A stretch of 64,000 bases of DNA from Stichopus chloronotus (GCA_021234535.1 CM037838.1:29427969-29491968); one strand, 5' to 3'; counted from the stretch's first letter, positions 36,729 through 52,000 are shown. Translations and numbers: made by a program. The notes: generated by a model not told the origin, from the letters alone.

Positions 36729-39700
36729 AGTCAATTATCTAGAAAATGGGGATCAGCTGAACAGAATAGGCTGTTTCGTCATCGACAGGATAAAGAGCAT
36801 TTTGAGGAGACGGAAAAGCAGCAAAGATTTGCGACAATATCCCGGGTTCCAATTCAAACAATCAAAAATCTTTTTTTATGGCTTTAAAAAAAAACGAAAA
36901 ATTGTATGAGAAAGCAGAGGCAGTATATAGACCAAAAAAGGAAAAAAAGCTTATTCTTCATTGTCACATCTCTCCCTTCTAATACCAGCAGGAACAGAGG
37001 TGGAGAGCGAGAAAAAAAAAACAACTCTATGTAATTGATATGTGTAGGCTCATAACCATGTCAATATTGCTGCTGAGTACATCTCTCAGTAGACTATGGT
37101 ATTGAGTTTGGGTCATCTTAAAGACTTTTTCCAACTGGTGAAGGGCATTCATCCACAGTCATGTCCCTCATTTGAGTGTCAAATCAAATTTTGAGGAGAT
37201 GAAAAGCTCGGGAAACTTGATGAATTCCCCCAAATCAACTTAGGTTTCTCGCTGATATTTCCACATATCATCAGTACATTACTTCTCAGATAAAGATTTG
37301 GAATTTATAATGTCAATAGCTATGCTAGAATAAAGAAAAATTCTTGCATGAATGTCATAGTTTTGAGGGCAGCTTTATCCTGAATGTTGCTTTCAGCTGT
37401 GACTTCTTCATACATATGATACTTTTAGCCAGCAGGCTGTAAGGAAGACTACAGTTGTTGCCATAGTAACGTTGTCATTCGTAAACTCGTGTAACCTTCC
37501 ATCTCATGGCTCTCTTGGGTAAGGGATACAAATTCATTATAAAAAGTGACCAATTCAAAACTTGTGATTGTGATAGTGAAATGGTAATCCTCAGTCACTT
37601 TCTATCAGTTGAAAATTGCTCTGACCACTTGGCTACAATGAAGATTAATAATTGATAAAAAGCTTAAATGGACAAAAACATGAAACTTAAAAATTACAGT
37701 AATATATTGCATTTTTGGTGGTGGAAGTTATGAACATTATTGTTTACTTATTATTCTTTATTGACATAGGAATATCTTTTCATTTTTAAAGTAGTTTTAG
37801 TCACTACTGTCACAGGCTAGAAATCATTGTTTAACTTTAATGACTTCTCGTAGGACAAAGTAGTAAGTTGTTGACGAGCGATGGCCAGACAAGCAATCTT
37901 GCCTCAAGCATCCCTTCATGTGACTGCGAGAGTTTACTTCCATGTTTTGCAAGTCAGATGTATTGTCATGGCATTGTGAAGACAATGAAATATTGAAGGG
38001 AGAATTAAAAGGATGAAAAATACACCATGTACACCAAATTACAAAGTGTGGCAAAGCAAGTGACAAACATTTTGGGAAAAAAAAGACACAACTTTTTTAG
38101 AAAATCCAAAACTTCCCAATTTTCTTGCCCCTTTTGACGAGGTTGTTCATGTAAATTTTAAACTGTCTTCTTGCCACTCGGAAAAGTTTAAACCAGCTTA
38201 TTTGTTGACAGTGTTTCACTCATATTTGCTACTTTCACAAGATTTATCACTTCCAGTCTTATTTCATTTAATTAACTTACCAAAAAGATATTCTTCACTG
38301 ACTTCATGTGTCCAATAGTTAGCGATGGTATATGTCATCATTTTTCAAATTATTTGTTGCCAATCAGAAAGAAAACAGATTAATTTCCAATCAAAATGTT
38401 TTGATGGAGAAGATATATATTTGTTTTTTAAATCAGGATTAGGACAGACAAGTTCTTTGGCTATATCAGGTTTTTATCATGGATGTTGGGGGGAGAGCGC
38501 TGGACTCATATTACTGTCTTGTGGTATATATGCAGCTGAATTATTTTATACTTGAATCACGCTCTTCAAATGGATTAGAAACGAAACAATAGAAGTGAAT
38601 ACGATGCCATTTCTTTGAAAGGCTTGTACAAAGTCATTCGGTCGAAGGTCTCTGGCAACATCCATATTCACCAGAGTATGACAATGAAAGCAGAATGAAA
38701 AATTCTTGTCATGTGTTGTGCTCTGTGTATTACATCTTACTTTCATCTGAAGATGGGATCAGCGTCATGAGAGACTTGCGTATTTATTATATATTGTACC
38801 TCTTTTTACACTCTGAAAGTGACCAAGATCAGTAATAAGCCATGTTTGGTCCTTTAGTCTGAATGGTTGCCACCTATCAGTTATGCCGCACATGGACTTT
38901 ATCTCCGTTAAACAAGTGAACCAATCTTATTGTGTACGTGCATCGTTAAAGGGTGCATAAGAGAAAAAATGAGTCTTGTTAGAAGTAGCAAGTTCACATG
39001 TGGTCTTACTGTCAGTATGCAAGTGAAAGAATAAAAGTCAATTGTTTCATACTTTTTTGTCGGAATGTTTTCTCTGAGAGTGACCGACAGTAACATGAAT
39101 GACTCATGTGAGGTACACCAGCTGTGTGTAATACACTACTCGGTCAACAAAAGTGGAAGAAGATAAACCAAACTTGTGACATACTTTTTCTCCTTTTAAA
39201 ATTAAAATGGGAGTTTTAATCAGCTGTACAGTACAGCAGATGGTTCGTGGTATGTGTTGTTGCAAAGAAAATGGGAACCAACCTTTTCACAGAGACTTTT
39301 TGGGTAGAAAGGAAGTCATCGAATCTTGAAAAGGAAACGAATGTGAATCTACTTTCACAGCTGTTGCCTTTTTGTTTTGATCTATTACTGGTTTATTACT
39401 AATTGTATATTAATGTGTGATTCAAACCATCTCAATGATAGACACCATGTCTCATAAAAGTCAAATTGTGATGGTGACATCAACATTTGCATTTTATGCC
39501 AGAATGTTCAATTTTTTCGCCTTGTGGTACTTGTCTGCATCCAAATAAATTCAATGGAAGTATGACAGTACCTTCCTATGTTTGATATTTACATGGACAG
39601 ATTTGGAAATTTGAATGAAATTTGAGGAGATCATGACATACCTACCCTAGCATACAGTTAGTACAGACTCACTGTCTTCTTTACATCAGTTCTTTAATGT

Positions 39701-40800
39701 CCGCTTCAAATTTCAAACGTTATGACCAAAATTGAATTTCTGGCGCAAAAAAAAAATCCTGTTAATACCTATGCCATTTTTTGTTTAAACGTAAATGCTG
39801 GTTGGCATGCCTTTCATAGTTGGAAAAAGAAAATACAAATGTTAGTACTTGTCGAGGAGCAATATACTGGCTTCACATGTACAACCAGTGTGAACAAATA
39901 AGTGCAATGGCTTAACATTTGTGGCTAAGAGAAAAAAAAATTTTTCTGTTGCTCTTTGGTTAGAGTTAGATATTTCAGTAAAACTAAAACTTACTTTCTT
40001 TTTGTATATTTGCTAAAGCAATAACTTGTAACAAATTGTGTTTTGCACCCATTTTATCTTAGCTGGAGTTTCTCATCTACGAAAATTTTGCCCAACGCCA
40101 CATTATTGATTTTATCTAAGAATTACATTTATTATAGATTGGCAACATTACATTCACCACATTCAACTTATTGTACATACTTTTCTTTAAGTGCTTACCT
40201 ATACTGATATTGCCGATACAGTTCTTCTTTTCTTCTTTTCCAACTTCATTTTATTTTTGGTAAAAGGGTCACGTTAGGTTTAGTGTTCTGTGCACTCGTG
40301 CAATTGGTATTGTGGTCTACTTAATACATCATTGTACATCAAAAAGTATGTGTTACAGGTATATTGTTTACATGCATAGCTTTACTGTAAGATAAATGAA
40401 TTATTCTGGTATTTCAATTTTGCATTCAACTGTTGTTTTGCATACATATTGCATTAACTGTCAGTGGAGATACAGTATCGTTGCAATCAAGGCTGAGCGT
40501 ACTACATTGTACTATGGTTCTTCAATCATGCACAGAGGTCAGTGAACAAAAGTTGATTACCAATTGGTGATCCCAAAATGGTATATCATTGGTCAGACAG
40601 GAAGATTTTACATCATATAAATGTTCTGGACCAGCCCTGGGTGTACTTTTACATCTCTATACGGTACTGGTACCACATTATTCTGCTATTAAAGCTGCCA
40701 GGAGCACACTTAAATCTTACTTGTGACTGGCTCTTAGCTTAAATACCCCAGTGATAATATGTCGATGTTTCTACAGTGCAGTTTTGTGGTTGGTTTTTGT
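36729..40800 (+). other. 3' UTR and downstream flank of endophilin-B
   Basis: AT-rich sequence without convincing coding potential on either strand. The first polyadenylation-type AATAAA lies at 37329-37334, about 600 nt after the stop. Further AATAAA words occur near 39030 and 39544, so a long 3' UTR is possible. The true cleavage site cannot be set from sequence alone. Confidence 0.4.
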
Positions 40801-43800
40801 GGTTGGTTTTCAGGATGGCAGTACGGATATGCCATGTATCCAAACCTTTGTGGTAGGATGCATACGTTGAAGTCATTGCGATATTTGATTTGAATGTCTC
40901 AAAATCATTCTGGTTCCCAGTTAAGGGTCAGTTCTGACCCAGGTAATCATTGCTGTCCTCTCCATCCCGTTGGCTTGTTCCTCATCAAAGATTTCCTTCG
41001 TCAGGTGTGTGTGTCCTCCCCTATTGGCTCAAGGACAAAGATAGTGGCTGAAGGCGCATAATATAATGTGCAAATCAAACAACAGTGACAACTTTTGGCA
41101 TACCCAATATTCGTGTATTCTGCTGATATGATTTCTTGTATGTACCGATCACAGCATGTCTCACAGTGTAAAGTCATTTGCATTATTGCAAATGGAAGTA
41201 CCAAAGATGTTAATGGGTTAAAAGTGTGTTTTTGACAATTGATGGTTTTACATCCAGGTATTTCATATTCAAGTTACTATCTGTATTAGGTTATTTGTTT
41301 TCTTTTCATCTGAAATGTTTATGTGTCTAGTTTGTTTATCAAGACCTTTGGAAAACCAGCATGTTGACATCTTTTGACCTAACAATGTGTCCAGTCTCTT
41401 GAAACAGCAGTTTGTAAGAAATTGCACTGTTGGTCATGTTTTGAGAAATGCTAGTTTCTGACACCACAACTTCCTATGTTCCTTCTGCAGGTTACATATT
41501 TAGATATATACTTAAGTCTCCAAACTGGCAGACACCAAACATGAGTAGATGAGAACGTAAAGCCATGTTCCTCTGTGATCGATAATACCAACAGCTCTCA
41601 CCGTAAACTATTATTTTCATTTTGCGTTAATATTCTTTGAAAGAAAAAAAAAATTGTCATCGAATATAATATTCATTGTGATGCCTGTCTTGCTCAATTG
41701 TCGAATCATTGCAAGTAATCTTATTGACTTCAGAACATATATGAAACTAATTTAATAGTTGTGGCCATTGTTGGTGCTAGCTGGTATTGGTTATTCTATT
41801 ATATAATGGAGCTACCAACAGAAAAAGAATTGCGTCTATCATTTCCTTCATTTGGTTGTCTCTACATCACAGACTGGATAAAGGATGGGACACCCATCCT
41901 CTGGATGAAATCCTTCCCTCTCCCCTCAACAAAGTTTCTTTCAATTCTAGTGACCTGAGTTGGACTGTTGCATTCATTGCACACCATGCAGTTACTAATT
42001 CAGTTAAGATCAGCAATATCTGGTCAAATTAAATCTAACTTTGCCAAAGATAAGCTCTCAAAGCTAAAATGTGTAGTCTTAATCCTTGCCCACGATTTCA
42101 GCATTGACATTCATTTTTTTAAACTAGCTGCAGGTTTTATAGTAACTTCACCCCAGATTTGATCAGTCAGTGAAATTACTAGTAGCCCACACTGACATGA
42201 TTAATGCATTGCTTCATCTGCACTTGTCTGCATTGGTACCCCAGATTTTGAACTTCGTTAGTATACTAAATTCGCCAACCTTTTTTAATACTTTCAATAT
42301 TTCACCACTGATTTTATTACGCAGATGATATAACCAGAAACAAACTAGCCACACTGAAGATTAAAGGAGACACCTACCCTGGGGTTTTACATTGACCTCA
42401 TGTACAAGAGACTATCCTTACACTCTCTGTGAAATTACAGAAATCTACCTTTCCCAATTTTTCACAAATTATATTGACTGCCACTTTTGCACTCACAAAA
42501 CGAAGGTGCTTCAAAAGTGATGTCACTTCAAAAAGTACAGCGTGTATGTGTTCATCATGGTTGTCAGGTAGTAAATACTGCATTCAGTACTACTGGTCCA
42601 ATAGGCAGAATTCAACATTAGGTAAGTCAATATGGAGAAACTCGGAAAGGCTTTAGTCTGGGCATGGTGAAATCGCCAGGTTTAAAATTTGTCTTGGATA
42701 AACCAATTCTATAATTCTTCATTATTGTCTGGCTTCTGGCTGAGAATTAAGACAATTGAAAGAAAACTTCGGTATGGGGAAATAGCACAAAGAAGTGGCG
42801 CAAACCCAGATGTTAGAATTTTGAAGACAGACGAACGTGCTGTCCTTGATGACATCTACAAGGACAATATGAGCGAATGACATCATGCCTGGCCAGAAAG
42901 TCACCAGTGAAGAGTTTCACTGTTGCAGAAGTTCATCATTGCCCTGTGTGTCAGTGTACAAGAAGTCAGTGTGGACATTGGCTGAAGGAGGTCACCAGTG
43001 AGGAGCAAGGCCACACACAGCAGGGAGTGCAGGCTGCATCAACTTTGAATTTTGCTATTGAAATTTTGTGGGTCAAGTACCAGACATTCTCCAGTTGAGG
43101 CATCATTTCTGTAAAAAAAAAAACTACGATCTCTGATAACAAGCGTCATGCATGCACAACAAATTTGTGCCTAGTGAAGCTTATGTACCAGCTGACCAAA
43201 ACAATGAAATCAATCATAAGTTTTCTGTCCTTTAAAGAGTCGTAAAAAACTTCAATGTCAGTTTCTCGAAGGCCCCCAAAAGGGCTTCACTCCAGCACAC
43301 ATGGCAGCAATGTATGTCTGCAGGGTGATGTCTGTTGTGCAACTTAACGCAACCTTCTTCAATCAAGCTCATTGTTGATAATCTCAATGACCTTGCAGAG
43401 GAAGCGTGATAACGTCGTAACATTAGGAATTGTCTTCTCCACCAGTCTACCAGTATGTCTCCAGGACATGCTGGTGAACTGGTGGAAAACATAATAGACT
43501 CTCCATCTCAGTCCTACAGGAATGAGGCAAAGTTATTGAGTGGGACAATAATATGAAAAGGTTGCTAAGATGTATATAACTTTCAGGCAAAATTATTTTT
43601 GAACAGTAATACATTTGTCAAAACCACTTTTCTCCTTTATTTTCAAGCCGAAATCGACTCAAATATTGCATCATTTGCAATCTGCCATCTTCTGAGACAA
43701 CAATTTGAGGGCACCCCTTCCATAATAAGACCCCCCTTCTCAGGACACGGATCAGTAATGTCCCACTTTTGCTCTCCCCCAGTAAAAACTAGAAAGCCAA

Positions 43801-43879
43801 AAGGCTTAGTGATTCCTTGCCTCATGATATATATTGTAACAAACATGAATCACCCACATGACAAGCATGAGATCCCACA

Positions 43880-44130
43880 CAGTTATCCTACTTGAGATAC
43901 CATCTTAGTAAGGTCAAAACCTTTTGAAATCTCGTGACCCAACATGACCTTTCACCTCCACTTAAAACAATAGGGATCACTTACCCTATATGGCCATCAA
44001 CATGCTAAATATGAACAATTCACAAGCTTAGTATGAGATCCCTCACATTTATCACCCTTAACATATCATATCTACAAGGTTTTGACCTTTTGTCACCCCA
44101 AATAACCTTTGACCTCCACACACATGAGAA
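43880..44130 (-). repeat. Dispersed repeat, family B, partial copy
   Basis: CATGACCTTTCACCTCCACT (near 43944) and AATAACCTTTGACCTCCACA (44101) flank one diverged unit with ATAGGGATCACTTACCCTAT. It lacks the CA tract and hairpin head, so it is truncated. Confidence 0.5.
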
Positions 44131-45359
44131 AACTCACAAATGGATATGATGCTGCAGGAGAACAAATTATATTTTGTCGTGTCTAATAACTTGATAATAA
44201 AAAGGTAAACATGTTTATTTAATCAAAATTATAGCACTTTATTTTGTCGAGTTACAGCTATTGGTGGCAGCTCTTTAGTATTTGATTTTTTGGTGTGATG
44301 CCCTTCCCAATGGCTATGATGTCCTTGAAAATTAACAAAAACTGATAACCCTATTAAACCAGAATCTAGCAAGACTTGTAACTTTGCCTTTAGTCTAATA
44401 TAAGACACAACACACAGTACAAGTTTCCCTGGTTAGATACACAGTAGTCATTAAAGCTTGCTTTGATTACCTGAACTACTTCAAGCCTTGCTCAGAGGGC
44501 TAAACAGAGACACTGTTTATACCTGGCTTAACAGACTATATGATTTATTCTGGACATTGCAGTTTCTACTGGCAGTCAATTGTGATAAATTATGTCAGAT
44601 AACAGTGACCAATTTGAACTGAGGTGGGTCAGTTACAATTTGATACATTCAATTAAGCAATCACAGTTTATGCACACTCAAGGATATTTGATCCCAATGA
44701 TCAGTAATTTAGTTCTTTTTATAAAACTAATAACCCCAGGTATATTTAATTAATCAGTTCCAATTTACAATTCATGCATGCTCACATGTCCTTATGAGGA
44801 CAGTGGCATAAGGTTTGCCAAATAATAATCTTTGATACCAAATTTAATGTTGTCTTCATGTTTTCTTTAAGGTTATCAAAGAGGCAATGTTGGTATGTCC
44901 TAAAAGAAGTTCTTGTGCATCAAAAAAACAGGAAACGATATTAGGTATATTTTTTGTTGTTTTCACAATATATTCTGAAACGTGAACATGCATTTCACTT
45001 TCATTAATATATGCCAGAAGCCAAAAAAGCAGTGCACCTCCCTGTTATTACCAGGCAACTCCCTACCCTGGTATTTCAGTGTTTCTCGACTAAACAGTGC
45101 CGCCAACTTCAAGTGCTGCAAGGCAAATGATATGTTACTGCCAAAACTATTTGGCCCACTATTAAAAACTGTAGGCCAACTGATAAGAACTGCAGGCCAA
45201 GCGATCCTTAATTATGCCAATATTACCCACTTCCATTTTTGACAATTTGATGTCAAATAACCCCAAACTAACTTTCATCTCTACAAAAATGCGTAGGAAC
45301 CATCAAAGCAACAAGAGGATTCTACATTACAAGTACAAAATTCGCTGGGACTGTTCTTT

Positions 45360-45910
45360 AAATATATTCAAGTTTTTCACATTTTGACCTCCCATGACCC
45401 CAAATGACCTTTAACCTCTGCCAAAAAAAATTGGGATCATCTACTTGATATGGGCAATCCACATTCTAACTATGAGATCTCTCACATTTATCGTTCTGGA
45501 GATACCGTGTTTACAAGCAATTTTCAAGGTATTTACCTTTTGATCTCTGGTGACTCCAAATGACCTTTGACCTCCACCAAAAACAATAGGGATCATCCAC
45601 TCAATAAGAGTATCTACATGCCAAGTATGAGATCACTCAGAGTTACGCTTATGGAGATACCATGTTTACAAGCAATTTTCAAGGTATTTACCTTTTGACC
45701 TCTGGTGACCCCAAATGACCTTTGACCTCCACCAAAAACAATAGGGATCATCTACTCAATAAGGGCAATCTACATGTCAAGTATGAGATCACTCAGAGTT
45801 ACGCTTCTTGAGAAAGCTTGTTTACAAGCAGGCATCACACACACATACACACACACACATGACATCACCATCGCATAGATTCCTTGCCTGCCTTCGGCAA
45901 GGAATCAAAA
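45360..45910 (-). repeat. Dispersed repeat, family B, with internal units
   Basis: Three units of about 150 bp share ACCTTTTGA-CTCTGGTGAC, TGACCTTTGACCTCCACC and AAAAACAATAGGGATCATC. It ends in a CA microsatellite (45837-45860) and the hairpin head TTCCTTGCCTGCCTTCGGCA. Exact TGACCTTTGACCT words lie at 45561 and 45716, with a variant at 45405. It is the minus-strand form of the 61.7-kb copy. Confidence 0.65.
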
Positions 45911-46959
45911 ATGCATGTGTTTGGTCTTGGTAAGGTGGTTGCTGCACAAATTCAACATTGTGCTGTGTGTCAGGGTGGCATAAACTATTTTGCTTTCCTG
46001 TGCTTTTGGTCATGTGGTACAAAAAAAGGCCATGCGTAAAAACCTTTTAAATTATCCTATGTGTACAAAAATCATGAGTCACATGGCAATAGCGTGTTAT
46101 GACTTAGAACAAGAGCCCAAGGGCACTCTGGTTCCTTGCACAGATGGACAGCATATAATGTTAATTATGAAGTAAAAGGGAGCATATTGCATTATTCTGT
46201 ACAATAGCCTATATGGTCCATTTCTGACCATGAACTCTCACTTTTGTAACATAAAATCTGTAGAGAGAGAAACATATTTCATGCTTCTATAAAATGGCCC
46301 ATTTCAGACATTGGACCCCAAACATGCACCCACATGGAACCACTTCCATAGCACTAATGTGATCAACCATAAACAGTGTTTCATACAATCTGTAAGAGAA
46401 GAAGTATTTTGCATGATTTCACAACAGCCTAGGGGCACTATGGTTCCTTGTACTTGGAATATACATACTGTAAAATGATATGCCTTAGTTCATAAATATC
46501 ACAGAAGCGATTTCAATTAACGCAATGAATTGAAGATGTTGATTTCTGCAATATACAGCAATATCCCATTCATTTTACAAAACACAAACAGCTGTGAATT
46601 TCTCATTTCAAGAAGGAGCTCTGCAAATTGCAATATGGCTTATCTCATCTATGCCCCTTTAAAGTCCAATAAACTGATAGTATGCCCTGGGGGAACTACT
46701 GGGGTCTAGTTTAAACTGGTAAGAACACCAACTGACTTATTTTCTTTCATTGTTACCTGCCCACCTCACTAATTGAAAAGACACATGAATGTACACATTA
46801 GCACTCAGGTACGAGGAGGTAAACTGATCCAGCCAAAACTTGTCTGGTGTGACCACCTACAGTAGTGCAAACAACACTGCTTCTTTTTCATTTGATCAAG
46901 AAATTGCTAACTCAAGCAGTACTTTCATGATGCACTGGAGGGGGACTGATGGTACGTAT

Positions 46960-47495
46960 GAGCATCCATAGCATAAGGTTTTCAGACTTTTGCCCTCAGT
47001 TCCCCAGATGACCTTTGACCTCCACCAAAAACAATAGGGCACACCTTCTCAATATGGCGAACCTACATATTAAGTTTGACTTTCATCCGACTTTCCCCTG
47101 TTGAGTTAGAGTGTACCCAAGCAAAACAAACTTTTGCCCCCAGTTCTCCCAGATGACCTTTGACCTCCACCAAAAACGATAGGGTCACCCTCTCAATACG
47201 GCAAACCTACATACCAAGTTTGACTTTCATCGGACTTTCCCCTGTTGAGTTAGAGCGTACCCAAGCAAAACAGACTTTTGCCCCCAGTTCCCCCAGATGA
47301 CCTTTGACCTCCACCAAAAACGATAGGGCACACCTTCTCAATACAGCAAACCTACATACTAAGTTTGACTTTCATCGGACTTTCCCCTATTGAGTTAGAG
47401 CGTACCTAAGCAAGTGTCACAGATGCACACACACACACACACACACATGCCAACCTGACTGCATAGGTTCCTTTGATGACGCAAGGAACAAAAAC
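46960..47495 (-). repeat. Dispersed repeat, family A, three units
   Basis: Three units of about 145 bp with TTTTGCCC-CAGTTC, GATGACCTTTGACCTCCACC, AAAACGATAGGG, CAAGTTTGACTTTCATCGG and TGAGTTAGAGCGTACC. They end in a CA tract (47431-47448) and GGTTCCTTTGATGACGCAAG. Exact TGACCTTTGACCT words lie at 47009, 47154 and 47298. Related to family B but with a different unit body. Confidence 0.65.
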
Positions 47496-48967
47496 GTCAG
47501 AAATAGATGGAAATGACAAAAGACACGACTTTTATGAAGTGTACAAATTAAAATTCATCTATTATCAGTTACAAATTCTAGCCACCTACATCACAAAGTC
47601 ATGGAAATTATGACAATTTAAGGGAAAAAGCCAAACTATTCTCTACTCTTTGTGAGCTGAGTAACATTCACCACGTCTTTTTTTTTCTCCCAATTCTGTA
47701 GTTTTTTTTTAAAGCCTCATTCATGTTTTTAAGTTGAATAACAGAATACGAGCCAATCAAATCTGTATTCAGTTTTGAGAATCATGATAATCTGTGAACA
47801 ATACAATCACACACTGAAGAACTGATCCATTAATGTACATTATGTTAACATAGGGCGGTGCCAACGATTCTTTAGTAACGTGAATCACTTGGGTCACAAG
47901 AGACACACTTCAAACTTAACTCTTCTTCTTGATTGTGATAGTTTTTCTTCATTAAAACCACTTTTTTTTAAAGAGAAATGTTACAATAAGAAATTTGTCT
48001 TCATCTTTTGCCAACTATTGAGCTCAATCAGTAAACAAGGAAGGAGAATTAAGTGGGTTTACCTGGAGTTATCGTTGATCATAATGGTACGCTTGATAAT
48101 TTTGTGGTGTGAACTAGTGAATGAGCATATCCTAAGTGTGGGTCACGATATCCTAAGGAAGGCACCTGTGCACAGCTAATGCAACATACACCCTGTACTA
48201 TTAATGTACATGGTCTGCATGTCTGTTCCAGGTCTGCACTATCACTAGAATTCACTTTGCAATGTCCTTATGAAGAATGAATGAATATTTTTGGTCTCAA
48301 CAAATTCCAGGGAGAGGATCTTCCAGGCTCTACATATTCTTCACTACATCAATGTTGTAAATTTTCTCAAAAATCAGTGAAACCAGTTTAAACCTTTGAA
48401 CTACCAGAAATACAGCCATAGAACTTTTTTGGCTTTTCAAAAACGGAGGTTGATACAGCAGGCAATCTTATGAATGGCTGTGCTGCAAACACATAATCAA
48501 TACTGATTATTGGGGTATAGCAATGCAGCTAGCTGCATCGAACACGGCCAAATTAACAACCCTATTTCATTTACTGTACAGTCAGGTGACGAAGAAATAA
48601 TTTTGGCAAGGATTACAAAAAGGTAGAAGGGTTTACAAGACAAATGATCTTTTTACTACAAATGTTGTGAATTACAACATCTCTTCCATGAAAATGTTTC
48701 TTTTTCCATTGCGCCTCCTAGCGTAGGAACCTCATTCCTGGCGACAACTTATCCTGAATCTGATCTGAAAGCACTGCACAGATCAATATACTGAGCGAAT
48801 ACTTCAAGAAAAGAAAAACAAATGGCTGTCTATTCTTCTGATATGACGTACTGCAGACGGATACAGCAAATCATTTTCAAAGTTATCAAAGTCATGTTTC
48901 TGAGAAGTTTTGCTGTATTACTGCAAGAGGATTCTGTGATTTCTGTCGAAATATTTCTGCTGGACCA

Positions 48968-49011
48968 TCACTGGTAATACAGTTCCAGGTTCATCCCATC
49001 TTTAATTTCAT
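48968..49011 (-). CDS. UBL5: UBL5 last coding exon
   Basis: 44 nt on the minus strand after acceptor CATCATCAG encode the rest of Tyr, then [13 protein letters not shown] and TGA (48970-48968). Human ends [14 protein letters not shown]. The terminal YYQ distinguishes this family from conjugated ubiquitin-like proteins. No clear AATAAA was identified in the nearby downstream sequence, so the 3' end of the transcript is not set. Confidence 0.96.
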
Positions 49012-52000
49012 CTGATGATGAAAGTAGTGAAGGAGAACACGAGATGTTCAAAAAGAGGGTGAACTACACCCTACAAAGAGTTGCAGGTGCTCCATTAATA
49101 CTACAGGCAAACTTTAAAGCACTAATAATCCTCCATATTTACCATTCGGTTACACTCTTGGCTTATTCTCAATTCTTATGACAGCAAAAGGAATTTCTCT
49201 GGCACTTTAACATCACTTGTTGCAGTGGTGCCATGCTTGGTATTTTGTTTGGTTCTGGTGAACTTGCTGGTTAATTTTGAATTCTCATCTTTTTGTAAGA
49301 TACTTTTAACCTTCCAAAATTTGGAAAAAAAAAATCATCAAAGGAGAATGAAAGGGAGAAGCTCATTTGTAATGGGGACACTAAATAAATGCCACCCCAG
49401 TTCTTATTCCTTTATAATAAAACAGACTACTGTATGTGCTATACTATGAACTATATATATCGTATAATGTATACCCACTGTATTTTACTGTATACTGTAC
49501 TGTAGAATATAGTCTATAGACTATGCAGAGCATTGCACAGTAACAATAAAAAATATTCTATGACAAAATGTAGATTGGACAGGGCAACTGCATCTCAAGG
49601 AAAATGAAATTTCATGACTTTTCTACGACCATTTCATGACTGAACTTGAATAATTGCCCACCAATCATGATAGAAAGGAATTGTTCTTTTAGTTTGCACA
49701 CAATACTGTACGCAGACTGTTCTAAATGTCATAACCCTCCCACCAATGGCTTCTGCCATTTTTACAAAATTTCAAAGACTTTTCCAGGCCTGGAAATTGA
49801 AAATAAAATCCATGACTGTTCCAGGCTGAGAGAACCCTGACTGAATCATCCACTTACCCACATGCATACTTACATATTTGTTTTCACTATTAACACTGTG
49901 CTATCGATGAGCCCCGTCCATGTCACAGAGTGTGCACATAAAGCTATTTACAACACACACACAACAGGCCGACTGCTGACATTTTTGCCTCCTTATTGCC
50001 CCCCTCCACAAACACACACACACATACTGTAGTAACCCATACTCACTTGGATAAGAATGTAAGAGTGTAAAAGACTATCCTCCCTGAAATTTACAAAAGC
50101 AAAAACTGAAAAACTTGAGAAGAGAAAGGATACAATCCCTCAAAGTGATGTTATCCTTGAATATCGTGTACCACTTTTTCAAGACGATCCTTTCTGATTT
50201 TGTCCCAGTCTGAGCAGCAATCAGTTTCTTGAGTGTTCCAATAGTGTCCCCTGGACTGTGCAAAAACAACTTAGTAAGGAAGGTTGAAACAAATACTGCA
50301 GAGTTTATCATACTACTTCATGAAATGAAAAACATCCAACTTCTAAGATATTCATTTTTCTTTTTTTGCTGTTGGTTTTTTGCTGGGATCAAGACTGGCC
50401 AGTATTCATGAAAACACAAGCCTGTGCACACATAGAGGTAATAAAAGAAAATTTGATAACATAAATACTACAGTTAGGGTTGGGCGGTACCAGGAAAATC
50501 AGTACCGGTATTCGCATCGCATCAGTACCGGTATTTACCCAAGTACCGGGATTGACCACTTGTTCAATGTGCTAAAAACGTTCTGTGTCTGGTTGAACGT
50601 GATAAAAACAACAGGTTTTAGTTTCTGTAGCTTTAGCAGGGTTTGAGAGCAGTACTGAATACACCAACTAAATCGGTGACCACCTTTTTGCCGATGCGAT
50701 CATTTGTCAACATACCCAGTCGCCATTTGCAGGCCTAAAAATTCTTAAGTCAGGTGATCTGATTACTGTACATTACTTACGAATTATTTCGTCACACAAA
50801 ATCGTTGAAACCTTGTCTTGTTTTGTTGTGTATATAAGCAACTTTCATTGTCCCTTATATACAAAATCAAAGTAACTTCCATGATACAAGCAGACAACTG
50901 TATGTGCATTGTATAGTACTGTTATATGAAGCGAGCAAGTCACTGTACTATTTCAACAGGGAATTTTCACCTGTTGGTCACCTCCTCAGTTCCAATCTGA
51001 GCAAGCTGTCTATGCCCCGCCCTAAAGACCTCAGTTTCAAACGACTGACAGCCTTAAAGTGAAACATATTGTGCACAAGTTTGCAGATCGATTCGTAGAC
51101 TTTACTTCCCTGCCATTTTCGACAGCCAATCAGGAGTTTAAAATGCTGGTGGCAAGCAGGAATTACGTTCATAATTAGATGCAAGGCAGGAACGTTGCTT
51201 ATAATCATGAATCCCGGAAATTCCCAATCCAGCTTATTTAGTGATTTGAATGAAATTTTCCTTATTAATGGGGTAAATTTAGTGAAGTAACTGGTGCACC
51301 ATTGGTGCAGAGGCTCATACCTCAACATCCTAAAGGTACCATTTATGTATCATTATGTCAAATCATAGGCACCACTGAGTATCATTATACCAAATCATCG
51401 ACACTTGTCCAAGAGAATCTGTAGGCACTGCACAATATTCAGAATTTCATAAACTGGTGCTCCAACAGTGCAGAAGTTTGATCTTTGTCTGATCTGAATA
51501 CCCTAAATAGTCCACCACCTATGGAACATTGTGTCCAAGTTTCAGACAAATCCACTGAAAGCATGACGGAGGAGAAGCATTTTGAACAATTGTGAACAGG
51601 ATAGATGGATGGATGGATGGATAGATAGAGAGTGACGCCGCACCATTACAAAAGCTCACACCAGCTAGCTGGTATGAGCTAAAAATGTCCCCGTTTGTTG
51701 CAATTCATAGCTTAATTAGTGCTGGAAATCTTCTTTTTTCATCGGGTGTGCCTGCCTGCCTGCCTATTTCTGTAATCAGGGTTGCCATATGGCATTTTAA
51801 AAACCAAAATAGGCAAATTTGGTTTATTTTTTACCTTTGTGGCCCAGTAAAAATTAGAAAGTGCATGCATTTTGGCGCTTTGGGGGTATAATTGAAATAA
51901 GTATTTACACCCGCTTTATCGTGAAATTTCGAGAATTTTTTTCCCCCGACTTAGTAGTTACCCAAGTGGGATGGTCACGGGTTTACAATTTACTCTCCAC

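Larger units (their letters stand above)
40801..48967. other. Repeat-rich intergenic stretch between convergent genes
   Basis: Apart from family A and B repeats (43.9-47.5 kb), no gene was recognised. Open stretches at 42689-43098 (+) and 43232-43492 (-) look slightly protein-like but match no family known to me. The downstream ends of endophilin-B and UBL5 transcripts should lie at its borders. Confidence 0.4.

Noticed and set aside
42689..43492. Slightly protein-like stretches in the intergenic region on both strands
   Set aside because: Cys/His pattern in 42877-43098 (HHCPVCQCTRSQCGHW) suggested a zinc-binding domain, but spacing fits no family I know and frames are short and broken.
50978..51328. 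116-codon open stretch inside the outer hAT
   Set aside because: No transposase motif (no catalytic Asp blocks, no TRW, no hAT dimerisation block); probably incidental or from another repeat.
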